In this document: positions 37,261 to 47,960 of the stretch, one piece after another | How positions within the stretch are numbered: the first letter of the stretch is position 1 | Layout of the letters: every line of letters starts with the position of its first letter | Assembly: GCA_019916065.1 (NCBI GenBank) | Contig: CM034236.1 | Location: 10,897,334 to 10,961,333 of the forward strand | DNA length: 64,000 nucleotides | Direction: 5' to 3' | Source: Vitellaria paradoxa | Lineage: Eukaryota > Streptophyta > Magnoliopsida > Ericales > Sapotaceae | Made by a program: the position numbers and the translations under genes | The notes under the pieces: generated by a model | Seen by the model: the letters and a program-made list of their open reading frames with translations, nothing else | What the model was told of the DNA's origin: nothing | Databases searched by the model: none

Positions 37261-37318
37261 AGCCCAAATATACATGGGCTTAGCCCACTTTATGGGCCGA
37301 GATTCTATTCATTGGGCT
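37261..37318 (+). promoter_or_regulatory. Cluster of site II (TGGGCY) elements upstream of LFR
   Basis: Five TGGGCC/T motifs in either orientation occur within 58 bases: 37261-37266, 37275-37280, 37282-37287, 37293-37298 and 37313-37318. They end 73 bases before the LFR start codon. Site II elements are known targets of TCP transcription factors and mark promoters of broadly expressed plant genes. No convincing TATA box is seen, which fits that promoter class. Confidence 0.6.
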
Positions 37319-37390
37319 TCACGACACTATTATTACTGGTCTTCAACACAAATGAAATAATCAGATCTCCATTGGAGTGGAGAGAGACCA

Positions 37391-40300
37391 ATGCAGAAGA
37401 GGGAGCAGAGCAAGCTGGGCGGAGCTTCGGGTGGCTCGGCCGCTCCGGCGGCGAAGAGAGGACGCCCCTTCGGTAGCGGAAGCAGCAACGCCGCTGCTGC
37501 TGCTTCAGCTGCAGCCGACGCGGTGGCGCCTTCAACCCTACTTGGCCCCTCTCTTCAAGTTCACTCCAACTTCGCTGGTTAGTCCATCAAAACCCTAGAT
37601 TCTGTAGTTTCCTGGGTTTCGTAATGTCACGAAGAAATGAGTGAATTCGCCTCTGCCTTGAGAACTCCTTTTAATGTATGTATATCTGCTATATTTGCAA
37701 GTATAGAGAATTTGTAAACTCGGGGACCAATATATGGCTTTTGTTTGCTAAGGATGTGCATTGCATTGAAAAATTATGGAATTTATCGGGAGAAAACCAC
37801 AGAACAAAGATATGATTCCTGAAATTCTATAAAATATGCCCCGCAAGAAAATTGAAAGTAAATAGCACTCATCAGCTTAGTAATGGTGCAGACTGTTGTT
37901 TTTCCTTCAAATTGTGGCCCAAGGTTTGATTTGAGTTATTTCTTCTCTAATTTGTTTAGTTCCATGTTTTTGGATTTGGGAGTTTGAGTTTCTTATTATG
38001 GAGTGCTTGCAAGAGAAAATTTTAGCACCCTAAACAGGAAATGGCCGCCTGGCTATGAATAATTTCTGTTAGGAGAAAATATTGTTAGAATAGGAATTGT
38101 AGATATTTAGAAATGACAATTATTCTATTATCCTTTGTAACGTTTCCTATTATATACAATTCTCGCTGTATATATATATATATATAGAACCCTTGTTCTT
38201 GGTGTCCAGAATTCCCATATTCTCTGCATTCTGAATGGTATTAGTACAGGGGTCTTAATTCCCTTTTCCTTCTTCTCTAGTTAGGGTTCTTGTGTCTGTA
38301 TTGAGAAACCCTAGATTGTTTTGGCTATTATGTCTGTATCAAGCCGTAAGCCATAGCTGTTCTTGTGTCTCTATTAGGAACACAGTGTTCCAGAGGGTAC
38401 TAGCCGCGATCAGTTTCTTCCTTTCTGTGAAGGACTTCTGACATCATTAACATTGTTCCTCAAGCCTTTAGATGTCACTGTTGTCAATCAGGGCCAACAA
38501 CAACATTGTTGCCATTAACTAGAGCCAACAATGACTTGTTCATTGTTAGACACCACTGCTGGCCTTTGAAATTGACAATCACTCACTCAAGAAGGCACCA
38601 CTAGGCATCAACGATCGCCACAATCACCACGAAAGTCTCCACTCCACGTGCCACCAAACAATGGGTGTATGAGATCTACTCTCAGGGCCTTTTGATTAAC
38701 GCATGCGAAAGCATGATAACTTTGATTACCTCTCAAGGACCACTCTGGCCCTTAGTCAGGCGAACTCCAAAAACTAGCTTTTGGTGATATTTGGCTCTCT
38801 GGTGACATACCGATTGTTAGGACACTCTAGAGCATAGGGGTGTGCAAAACCAAACTGGAACCTAAAACTAAATTGAAAATTTCAATTATTCAGTTTTCGG
38901 TCGATTTCGGTTATTTTTTTAGATCCAAACTAAAATTTGATTTGGTTCCGGTTCTTGTATATGAAGAACCGAAATAACTGAAAACCAAATGAGAAATGAT
39001 AATTTTGGGAAGCATCATCATGTTTCTTTTGCCTCAAGAGTCAATAAATGAGAATTAGGTCCTTTTCATTTGGTACTATTGAAGAAGTAGTTAGCATTGA
39101 AGGTCAAGAAATACTTACAAGTTGACAATTTCGATATTTAGGGTCCATTATTCAAGTGGAGGAAGAGATTGGTAGGGATGTTGTGCATAGAATTTAGGGG
39201 GGTTGGATTATGTAGTGGAGTGCATTGAGGCTTTTATGTGATCGATGTGTACCTTTTAAGTTTCAAAGGAAAGTTTTATAGGATAGTGGTTAAATTTGCT
39301 ATATTTTATGGTTCAGAATGGACAACTAAAAAAATAACAAGTTAATAAAATGAATAGATAAGATGAAAATGCTAAGGTGAGCATGTGGTAAAACAGGAAA
39401 GGATAGGATTAGGGATGACCAAATTCATGAGATGGTAGAGGTAGCACAATTGAAGATAATTTGAGGAAAATTTGGTCAAGATGGTTTGGTTACATACAAC
39501 GGTGGTCAATCGATGCACCAATTAGGAAGAGTGATAGCATCCAAATTGTAGGCAATTTGAGAGGGTAGGGTGTACCAAAACTAATGTGGGTAGAAATGAT
39601 ATAGAAAGATATGGCTGGATTTGGTTTGACAGGGGAAATGGCTCTCTCTATGTACTGACTCCATTTAGTGGAGGAAAGGCTTAGTTGAGTCGTTTCTTGG
39701 CAACTAGTGCATGCTTATGCCTAAAGCTACTGATGGGTAATGCTGTTTGTCAAGGTGATGCCTGCATGATGTTTTGAAAATAGTGAGGCATTTTTATTTA
39801 CATTGGTTAGTATATTGTTAAAGGCATTGTGTTTTACTCCCTTATTTTTATACATGTTTCTATTATCCAGATCAAAATAACAAAAGGATAGTTTTGGCTT
39901 TGCAAAGTGGATTAAAGAGTGAGCTGACATGGGCATTGAATACGCTTACATTGCTGTCATTCAAAGAAAAGGATGAAGTGCGCAAGGATGCAACTCCTCT
40001 TACAAAAATACCTGGGTTGCTGGATGCTCTTCTCCAAGTTGTATGTGTCATTTTTTATAAGCAGTTTTGAAGCCTATTTTAGAGGATTTTTTTTTTTTTT
40101 TTTTCACAGACTCTTAGTCAAATATTAATACAATATTGTTTACAAGTGAAACAGATAGACGATTGGCGTGATATAGCTCTACCGAGGGAGATCATAAGGA
40201 CACCGCGGGTTAGATTGTTAGGTGCAAACTCTGTCGTGACAGGGTTTGGTAATGAATATGAGGCATTAAAGTTAAACGATGCTGTTCATAATCCTAGGTA

Positions 40301-43300
40301 TCGTCAGCAGGATTCATGGTTCCGTTTAAGTAAATTTAGAAGTTTTGCATGCACAAATTTTTGCAAGATGCAGTTGAAATCTGAATTTGAGGTGGCCTTC
40401 TGATGCAGTGTGGGATCTGGTTCTGTCACAGAGGCATCCATCCAGAAGGGTACAGCCAAAATTCGTTCTTCAGAATGGTGGTTAGATGAAGATGGCCTGT
40501 TTAATCTGGATGATGAAGGACGTGTGGAGAAGCAACAATGTGCTGTTGCTGCTTCAAATATTATTCGCAACTTCTCTTTTATGCCAGAAAACGAAGTCAT
40601 AATGGCCCAGCATCGCCATTGCTTGGAAACGGTCTTTCAGTGCATTGAAGACTACATTACAGGTGACAAGCTTAGCCATAATACTCACAATTTATTTATT
40701 TTTCCTTAATAGGTCTTTCTAACATGACATTTAATCCCCAGTAGAACAAAATTGACTGGTTGGTAGAGTCATGGAAACACCTTTTTCTTCCATATTTTGG
40801 ATCTTAGCTCCATGGAACAATATCTCCCCAAGTAAAAGCAATGTCTCTATTTGTTTATTTTATTTTATTTTATTTTTTTCCAATTTTGTGTATCTGATAC
40901 TGATGTGGTTGATGTAATGGAATATTTAATCAGATTCAGTAAACTGGGTAATTTCTCAAATAGAACTTCTCTCCTGCTGCACATTACCGATTGCTTGATC
41001 AAAATTTGCTGAATCTGTCATTGCTTAAGGGTGTTATTTTTGGGATTATGTTTAGGTGAACATTAGAGATAATTTGCTGGATTCAACTGGCACTCCTTTG
41101 GTAAATTGCTAAATTTGCGAAATAGGGTACGAGTTAAATTATCACATAATTTTTATTACAGATTCTTAATTTTACCATTACAAACGGACAATGAGCTAGG
41201 TAATTGATAATTGGAGAGAAAACTAAAGGAGGAGTGACCAAGAAGGTGAAGGGAAAAATATCACATATGCTTTCCGGACAATCTAGATAGCTTTCTATTG
41301 ATTTGGTGGGAGCAGTACTTGGTAAAGAGGATTAAACACATTTGGAATCTAGTTCCATTTTGTCTATTCTGGATAATCTGGAAAGAATGCAACAGGAGGA
41401 TATTCGAAGAAGATATGAGGACTATCTTGAAGATAAAGAGTACATTTCTTTCTTGTTTATATGGTTGGGTACGAGAGGGAAGTGATTTTAATCTTTGTTC
41501 TATTCTGAGTTTTCTTGATTTATTGAGATGATCTCTGATGGTGGGTAGTTTTGTATAGTCAACATGATTGTAAGCATCTTTCTGATGCTTACATTTTATT
41601 ACTTTTTGAAATAATATTTTACTTATCTTTTTCAAAAAAAGAAGGTGAAGGGAAAAATAGCTGAGGTTATGTGCACAAAATTAAGTGCACATAATTTTTA
41701 TTACAGGTTCTTAATTTTACCGTTACAAATGGATGGTGGGCTAGGTAATTGATAATAGGAGGGAAAACTAAAGGAGGAATGACCAAGAAAGATGAAGGTG
41801 AAGGGAAAAATAGCTGAGGTTAAGTGCACAAAATTATGACATTGAAGACCAATAAGACTTCATTGGTGATTAGTTAGACCCGTCGCTTCTTGTCTGCTGG
41901 ATCAAATCTGGGAGATTTTTGAGGCTATAGGTATAAATGATTGGTCCAATTCGTAGAAAAAGAAAATTTGAAATAATTTCCGAGTTATAAATGTCAGAAG
42001 GAAAAGAAAATTCAAAATTTGAAACATTATGTGGATTGTTGAGCATCTTTTGTACACTTCGAACTTTTATATAAGGATATAATGGAAATTTTCCTTTAGA
42101 ATCCCTCTTTTCCTCGATCATGGGCCAAGGCTACTATTATTTTAGTCTATCATTGAAATTCAAGAACTCCATGAAACTTTGGTGTCGGCTAGTTGGTGGT
42201 ATATAATTGCAGAATAATCGTGTCATGCTTTTGAATGCAGAACTATAAGGTGCCATGTGGTCTGTATTTCTATTTTTAGTTTTCTATTTTTGTCTTCTAT
42301 TTTCTGTTTTATGTGTTTTATGTTTTGAAAATTTCAAAATAAGAAGAAAAAAAAAAACATTTGGTTTGACATTTTCTGCTTTCCATGTTTTGAGAGTTTC
42401 CTTATTTTTGGTAGAAAACACTCAAAACGACTTTTTGCCATTTGGTTTTTTAATGTGTAAACCCATTTTCTGTTTTCTAAAATAGATTTTGAAAACACAA
42501 GTAACCAAATACATTTTGAGCTGATTTCCTTGTTTGCAAAATTGCAAAATGGAAAATGGGCTCAAAACAAGTATACCAAATGATACTTAAGTTTCTCTAG
42601 TTTAAATTGAATGCATTTATTTATTTTTTGATAAATATTATTAATTAGGGGTAGAGAGTTGGGATGACTTGAACACATGATCTTTATCTGGGTGGGGGTG
42701 CCTTTTCCATTTCAACTGGCCCCTTTCGTCTATCATGTATTTATTATCAACTATGAAACAGCTCTCTTTTGAATCTTGGAGATTCTCATTTACCTTTTCA
42801 ACTTTATTTTATTTTTTGATAAATTAATTTTGGAGATTGTTAGGAGAAGCATTTTAATATTCCTTTATTTTGAAGGCCAAATGGGAAACTTTTGATGTCC
42901 ATTGTAGAAAGTATACAATCTCTCTGCTTTATTTTTCTTTCTGTTCAGAAGCAGCTATCGCCGAAGTAGAAATGGCTTTGGCCAAAGCAACAACTGTTTT
43001 AGTGAGTTGTACAGTTAAAGCAATTGCTGCCTTTTCCAAAGCTGTTTCAGGTTTGGCAATAGCATTGGGCTTAGTATTATTACTTTTTTAATTCTATATT
43101 CATGAGAAGTGGAGAAGAGAATATCACTACTACATTGAACCACATTTTGGTACACGAGTTCTGAAATGTTTCCAATACACAAAATTTGACAATCCAAACA
43201 AATTATACCTATATTATATTTTCATTAGAAAACACCTCGGAAAAAATATATTTTCATTAGAAAACAGCTCTAAAAATAGTGAATTGATAACAAATTATGT

Positions 43301-45331
43301 AACAACAATTAATAAGTTTAAACTTTTGCAAAAATAGAATTGGTAACAATTCATGTAAACAAAAGGTGCACTTAATTTCATGAATATCTAAACTACTTTA
43401 TTTTCTTGATTAATTTTTTTTAAATAAGTCACTTTTTTATATCAAAACTTTTTAATAATAAGAAATTTTAATTTTTTTTGAAAATAAGTTACTTTTTATA
43501 TATCAAAACATTTTAATAATATAACGACTCTATGAGAAACCTATCTCCCATCTTATCGTCATTTTAGAGTACAAGTGTACTGCGTTTTTGTTGATGTTTT
43601 CTTCCATGTACCAAAACTATCTATGTTCTAGGTAATATTAATCTAAAATACCAGCAGGGGGCATTATCCTCTCAACTTTTAACTGTTTTGGTAATCTATC
43701 ATATGTTCCAAGTTGCTGTTCAAATACTTCTCTCATTTACGACAATTCTTAAATAGCAAGCACGATAAATGCATCCATGCCTATGAAACACATGCCTAGT
43801 TCTTATGGTACCGAGAAATAAATCCATATGATATCAATTAGTGGCTGTCCTGAAGTAGAGAGTTTCTGTTTGTGTATGTGCCAATGCTGTTTGTATGTTT
43901 GAGTTAATTTACTTCACTGTAGGAGGCAAGTGACCAGTGTTGACCATGCTTCACATAGGTGTTCGAAGATTAGAATTCTCTACCTGCAACTTAAGAGAAC
44001 CTGACCCAAGAGGTTGAATGAGAACCAGCTATTATTAACTTGTTTAGCCTCAGCAGAACAGCTTGAAGTTGATTTAATTTATGTAAATTGGGAATATTGG
44101 AGGGAATTGCATGGGATTTAAATCTTTTAGGTAATTACATGGTTGATTTTTTAAAATGGTTTTGCCCATTCTGAACTAACTGCAGCCATTTTTGCAACTA
44201 ATGCCGAAGGTTAGGCATAGTCTTACCCCTCTCAGCAGTCTTGGTTAATGGCAGCAACACTTTATGCTATCCTTAATAGTTTGACATGACCTAGAATGAA
44301 ATGAAAGCTAATATATTTTCCTAAAATGTGCTTGTGTTATATTTGCAGAGGACGAGGAGCTTGTCACAAATGCTCTTGAGACAGTTGTAAATTTGGCACC
44401 ACTCTTGGATCTCCGAATCTTTAGTTCTTCAAAGCCCTCATTCATCAAAATAACGTAAGAACTTTTAACTTCCTATGTGCTTGTGAATTTTGTCTTCCTA
44501 GAATAATTTCCATACTTCTGAAACTGATTATCCAAGAAAACAAAAAAGAAAACAGAAAGCATCTGAATTCAATACCTCTTTGGACTTTAACGAAATCAGG
44601 GAGAAGCGTGCAGTCCAAGCCATCATGGGGATGCTGGGATCTTTTGTCAGGTCCTGGCATTGTGCAGCTGCAGAGTTACTTGGGCGTTTGATAATAAACC
44701 CTGATAACGAACCTTTCATTCTTCCTTTTGGCCCACAGGTTCAATATTATTTTTCCCGTATAATCTTTTATTAAATAACATACAACTCTTATTTTTACAC
44801 GATGCACATGCACTGATTCCCCGAGGCATTGATGGACCTTGCAGATTTATAAGCGTTTAGTTGACCTTTTGAGCTTTCCAGCTGTGGACGCACAAGCTGC
44901 TGCCGTTGGTGCACTTTATAACCTTGCAGAGGTTAACATGGACTGCCGTCTGAAGCTTGCTAGCGAGCGATGGTGAGATTATTCTTCCAACATTGTTAGC
45001 CTAAGAATGAATGCGGAATAAATCTATTTGAGTAAATGTGCTGTAGCTTAAACAGTCAACACTGCTAAATTTCAGGGCAGTTGATCGACTACTGAAAGTG
45101 GTGAAGACGCCGCATCCGGTGCCGGAAATCTGCAGGAAAGCAGCAAGTATATTGGAGAACCTTGTCTCGGAACCACAGAACAAGGGCCTGCTTCTAGCTT
45201 ACGAGAACGCCTTTGCGGAGATTCTTTTCTCGGAAGGAAGACACTCTGACACGTTTGCTAGGATATTGTATGAACTGACTTCTCGACCGAGCAACAAAGT
45301 AGCAGCAGCTCGCGGCGTGTGGGGAATGTAA
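37391..45331 (+). CDS. LFR: LFR, armadillo-repeat subunit of plant SWI/SNF chromatin remodelling complex (eight exons, 460 aa)
   Basis: LFR is a nuclear armadillo-repeat protein that works with SWI/SNF ATPases of the BRM/SYD type in leaf and flower development. Exons are 37391-37577, 39871-40040, 40155-40297, 40409-40662, 44349-44454, 44600-44738, 44845-44972 and 45076-45331. All introns are GT-AG and the joined frame is 460 codons plus stop, matching the size I recall for the Arabidopsis protein. The N-terminus (MQKREQSKLGGASGG) is a low-complexity Gly/Ala/Ser tail with a basic KRGRP patch. The rest is helical repeats with conserved stretches TWALNTLTLLSFKEKDEVRK, LETVVNLAPLLDLRIF and AAAELLGRLIINPDNEPFI, and the C-terminus RPSNKVAAARGVWGM. 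Intron 1 (2293 bases) and intron 4 (3686 bases) are swollen by retroelement remnants. No frame break is seen. Confidence 0.95.
38083..38800 (+). mobile_element. Short LTR and start of internal region, Ty1-copia-like remnant in LFR intron 1
   Basis: The sequence from TGTTAGAATAGG (38083) to about 38234 has LTR-like layout: a TATA run at 38169-38186 and a downstream CT-rich end. It is followed directly by TGGTATTAGTAC (38236-38247), a diverged form of the Met-tRNA primer site TGGTATCAGAGC. The next 550 bases resemble a gag leader with ACCACC and CAACAA runs but contain no long frame. No second LTR was found, so it is a truncated copy in the same direction as LFR. Confidence 0.45.
39090..39740 (+). 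pseudogene. Decayed LINE reverse-transcriptase C-terminal fragment in LFR intron 1
   Basis: Conceptual translation in shifting frames gives motifs typical of the 3' end of plant LINE ORF2. FRYLGSIIQ starts at 39129. Near 39368, MLR*ACGKTGKDRIRDD has a stop where the family usually has Trp. A GLTGEMAL stretch follows near 39630. Several stops and frameshifts show it is dead. It has the same orientation as LFR. I could not place target duplications, and the borders are approximate. Confidence 0.7.
41148..41847 (+). repeat. About 150-bp tandem duplication, one copy split by the LINE
   Basis: The stretch TTTTTATTACAGATTCTTAA through GGTAATTGATAATTGGAG and on to GGGAAAAATAGCTGAGGTTA occurs twice. 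One copy is split: 41148-41260 plus 41660-41691. The other is intact at 41692-41847. The split falls exactly at the LINE insertion, so the duplication came first. Confidence 0.65.
41261..41640 (+). mobile_element. 5'-truncated LINE insertion with target site duplication, LFR intron 4
   Basis: The insert is flanked by a perfect 19-base duplication, GAAGGTGAAGGGAAAAATA, at 41242-41260 and 41641-41659, and ends in a short A run. This is the hallmark of target-primed reverse transcription. Inside, 41298-41531 is an open 77-codon frame with HIWNLVPFCLFWIIWKECNR and RIFEED, matching the C-terminal end of plant LINE ORF2 (the region around the zinc-binding RT tail). Only the last 380 bases of the element were inserted. 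The reading frame is intact, so the copy is fairly young. Confidence 0.8.
42249..42592 (+). mobile_element. Foldback MITE, family A, in LFR intron 4
   Basis: About 340 bases begin GGTGCCATGTGGTCTGTATT and end near ACCAAATGATACTT. Left and right halves are roughly reverse complementary (TTTCTGTTTT against AAAATGGGCTC-type blocks), with no coding content. The same design recurs at 13385, 19248, 45684 and 58292. Confidence 0.55.
42949..43050 (+). other. Cryptic 102-base frame-preserving cassette in LFR intron 4
   Basis: A strong pyrimidine tract ending TTCTGTTCAG (AG at 42947-42948) precedes 102 bases that end TTTCAG at 43050, followed by a GTTTGG donor. The segment is open and encodes 34 residues when entered in the phase left by LFR exon 4; it starts EAAIAEVEMALAKATT. 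It returns to the same phase at exon 5, so inclusion would not shift the frame. Base composition is richer in G and C than the surrounding intron. I do not recognise the peptide, and it is not part of LFR as I know the family. It may be a cassette exon, a captured exon fragment or coincidence. Confidence 0.3.
43145..43617 (+). mobile_element. MITE-like repeat shared by LFR intron 4 and the U-box gene intron
   Basis: The element starts TTTTGGTACAC and ends near TGTACCAAAA, which are short terminal inverted repeats. It matches 53412-53810 over most of its length, for example AGTTTCATGAATATCTACAC, TTTTATTTTCTTGATTAAT and AAGCCTATCTCCCATC-like blocks. No coding content. Confidence 0.6.
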
Positions 45332-45492
45332 CTGAAACACAGCATGGTCCTCTTTATTATTATTGTTATTATTTTTTTTGTGGGTCGGTTTGGTTCTTGG
45401 TAGCACACTGAAATTCAGTTGACATGTAGTGTAAATATTAGGTAGCATGTGTTTCTCTCACTGCTAGCGAAGGGGGAGTCAATGATTCAATG

Positions 45493-45598
45493 TCTAGAAA
45501 ATGTATGATTTTTCCTTTTTCTTGGTTACTTTCGAAATTGGGATATCTAGAAAATGTATGATTTTTCCTTTTTCTTGGTTACTTTCGAAATTGGGAAT
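45493..45598 (+). repeat. 53-bp perfect tandem duplication downstream of LFR
   Basis: TCTAGAAAATGTATGATTTT and the following 30 bases are repeated with a period of 53 and almost no divergence. It lies 162-267 bases after the LFR stop codon, probably in the 3' UTR. Confidence 0.85.
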
Positions 45599-45683
45599 CT
45601 CTTACTATCCTGGAATTTCAATGTGGATTTTCAAAAATGTCTAGTGCATGGTGAGAATGGCTGCAAATGAATTGAGACAGTTA

Positions 45684-46018
45684 AGGTGTTATTTGGTTTT
45701 TTTTTTTTTTTTCTTTTTAATTTTTTGTTTTTTTTTTTAATTTTCTATTTTAAACTCATTTGCCATTTTGTGTTTTTTAAAATAGAGAAAATAGTTTAAA
45801 ATGCATTTGTTTTTAAATTTTATTTTAAAAAATAAGAAATAAATTTACACATAAAATGAAAAATGATAAAAAATTATTTTGAGTGCTTTCAATTCAAAAT
45901 AAAAAATAAAATTTAAAATAAAGAAAATAGAGTTTTTTTTGTTTTGTTGTTTCGGGATTTTTAAAATATAAAATATATAAAATAAAATTAAAAAAAAAAA
46001 AACAAACCGAATGCGCAT
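45684..46018 (+). mobile_element. Foldback MITE, family A, downstream of LFR
   Basis: About 335 bases begin GGTGTTATTTGGTTTTTTTT and end AAACAAACCGAATGCGC. Internal blocks such as TAAACTCATTTGCCATTTTG and AATAAATTTACACATAAAAT match other family members. Its right end is included in the neighbouring triplication. Confidence 0.6.
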
Positions 46019-46245
46019 TCGCTCATTTTGTAGATGGATCTAGTTTGGAGAAGAACATGTATATGTTTATGTATATATATATATATATATATGTATAAGT
46101 AGGCGATCATTTTGCGAGCTTGGACAGGCTTTGAGTACAATAACTAGTAAAATATAAAATATATAAAATAAAATTAAAAAAAAAAAAACAAACCGAATGC
46201 GCATTCGCTCATTTTGTAGATGGATCTAGTTTGGAGAAGAACATG

Positions 46246-46287
<42 letters not shown>

Positions 46288-46435
46288 AGTAGGCGATCAT
46301 TTTGCGAGCTTGGACAGGCTTTGAGTACAATAACTAGTAAAATATAAAATATATAAAATAAAATTAAAAAAAAAAAAACAAACCGAATGCGCATTCGCTC
46401 ATTTTGTAGATGGATCTAGTTTGGAGAAGAACATG

Positions 46436-46477
<42 letters not shown>

Positions 46478-46528
46478 AGTAGGCGATCATTTTGCGAGCT
46501 TGGACAGGCTTTGAGTACAATAACTAGT
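45965..46528 (+). repeat. Three tandem copies of a ~180-bp block
   Basis: Copies start near 45965, 46150 and 46330. Each holds the A-rich tail of the neighbouring MITE, CGAATGCGCATTCGCTCATT, GATGGATCTAGTTTGGAGAA, a (TA)n run of varying length and GGCGATCATTTTGCGAGCTT. Copies are almost identical apart from the TA run, which points to a recent triplication. Confidence 0.9.
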
Positions 46529-46532
46529 TTTA

Positions 46533-46690
46533 CTGTGTGTGTTTGATTTATTAAAAATTATTGAAAAATTTTAAAAATTTGTAAAAAATTTTATAAGTTA
46601 TTTATTTTTTATTTCATTGCATTACGAACTCACAAATTATCTTATTATTATCTTATTTTATCTTACATTTTATCACTCTAAATGCACTCA
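46533..46690 (+). mobile_element. Small MITE, family B
   Basis: Matches the family B pattern: TTTTATTTCATTGCATTACG, AACTCACAAATTATCTTA and a closing ATTTTATCACTCTAAATGC. No coding content. Confidence 0.5.
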
Positions 46691-47124
46691 TAATTTGTGT
46701 TATATTCATTGAACTATATAAGGCTTTTAAAAATATTATATACGGAAAATTGTGTTTAAGTCATACTTTGTAATCTTTTAAGACTATTAGTCACAAAAAA
46801 AAAAAAAAAGTATTACTTTTAAATCACATTAATGTAGAAAGTTTTGTGTTTAAGTCATACTTTTGAGTGGGTCTCACGAGTTTGTTTTAAATATAGTTTC
46901 TAATATACTAATAATACCCTTCATTTCTATAATTAAGTTACACAAGTTATTTCCGAAAAGATATGGTTTACCAATAATCACGAGAAGATATGGTTTACCA
47001 AGAATCACGCTTCTTCCGTTTTTTTTTTCCTTCCTTATTTTCAGTTTCATTGTTTACAGTTTTAGTTGCGAAGATATGAAAAAGATAGAGCTTATTTGGT
47101 CTATCTTCTTCATGGATTGATTTT
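46691..47124. other. AT-rich DNA with a short GAAGATATGGTTTACCAA duplication
   Basis: The short motif at 46960-47010 is repeated with ATCACG after each copy. Nothing else is supported. Confidence 0.5.
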
Positions 47125-47960
47125 GCCGATCGGCGTTTTGAACTATCTTCAAAACAGTACTGGTACTATTTCAAAAAATATGATGATGTTGACTCGTATG
47201 GTTGGTTTGTGTTATGTATCGATTGATGCTTTTTAGGTAGTATGAAAATAGTATCGGTACTGTTTTCAAAACAGTATTATGAATTATAAGCAAATGACGA
47301 GTTTTAAGAGTAAGAGAAATCCATGGGGCCGATCGGCGTTTTAAGCTATCTTCAAAACAGTACCGGTACTGTTTCAAAAAATATATGATATTGGCTCGTA
47401 TAGTTGGTTTGTGTTATGTATTGATTGATATTTTTTAGGCAGTATGAAAACAGTACTGGTATAAAACAGTACCGATATTATTTTCAAAACAGTACCATGA
47501 ATTATAAGCAGATAATGAATTTTAAGGGCAAGAGAAATCTATGGGGCCGATCGGCGTTTTAAGCTATCTTCAAAACAGTATTAGTACTGTTTCAAAAAAT
47601 ATGATGATGTTGGCTCGTATTATTGGTTTGTGTTATGTATCGATTGATATTTTTTATGGTAGTATGAAAACAGTACCGGTACAAAACAATCTTGGTACTG
47701 TTTTACCGGTACTGTTTTGAAATAGCACCATGAATTCTAAGCAAATGACGAGTTTTTGGTAAGAGAAATCCATGGAGTCGATTAGTATTTTGAGCTATCT
47801 TCAAAATAGTACCGGTACTGTTTCAAAATTAGAAAAAATAAAGATACTTAAGAATGATGATCGATTTAGGTTTTTCCCAAATAATTTTGATTTTGTTCCA
47901 AAAATCGGTTTTGCTTGCTTTGTAAAGAAGATGAAAAGTCGCGGAAGTTATGAGTAAAGT
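47125..47960 (+). repeat. Tandem repeat of 203-231 bp carrying two perfect palindromes
   Basis: Units start at 47125, 47328, 47546 and 47777. Units contain GCCGATCGGC (a perfect palindrome, degraded in the last unit), TTCAAAACAGTACCGGTACTG (with AACAGTACCGGTACTGTT a perfect palindrome), TTGGTTTGTGTTATGTATCG and variants of AGTACCGGTACTG on the far side. No open frame of note spans units. Confidence 0.75.

Noticed and set aside
41298..41531. 77-codon frame as a host gene
   Set aside because: It is the C-terminal end of a LINE ORF2 within an insertion bounded by a 19-bp target duplication.
47125..47960. CRISPR-like array
   Set aside because: Units exceed 200 bases, repeats dominate the unit and there are no unique spacers; the host is a plant nuclear genome.
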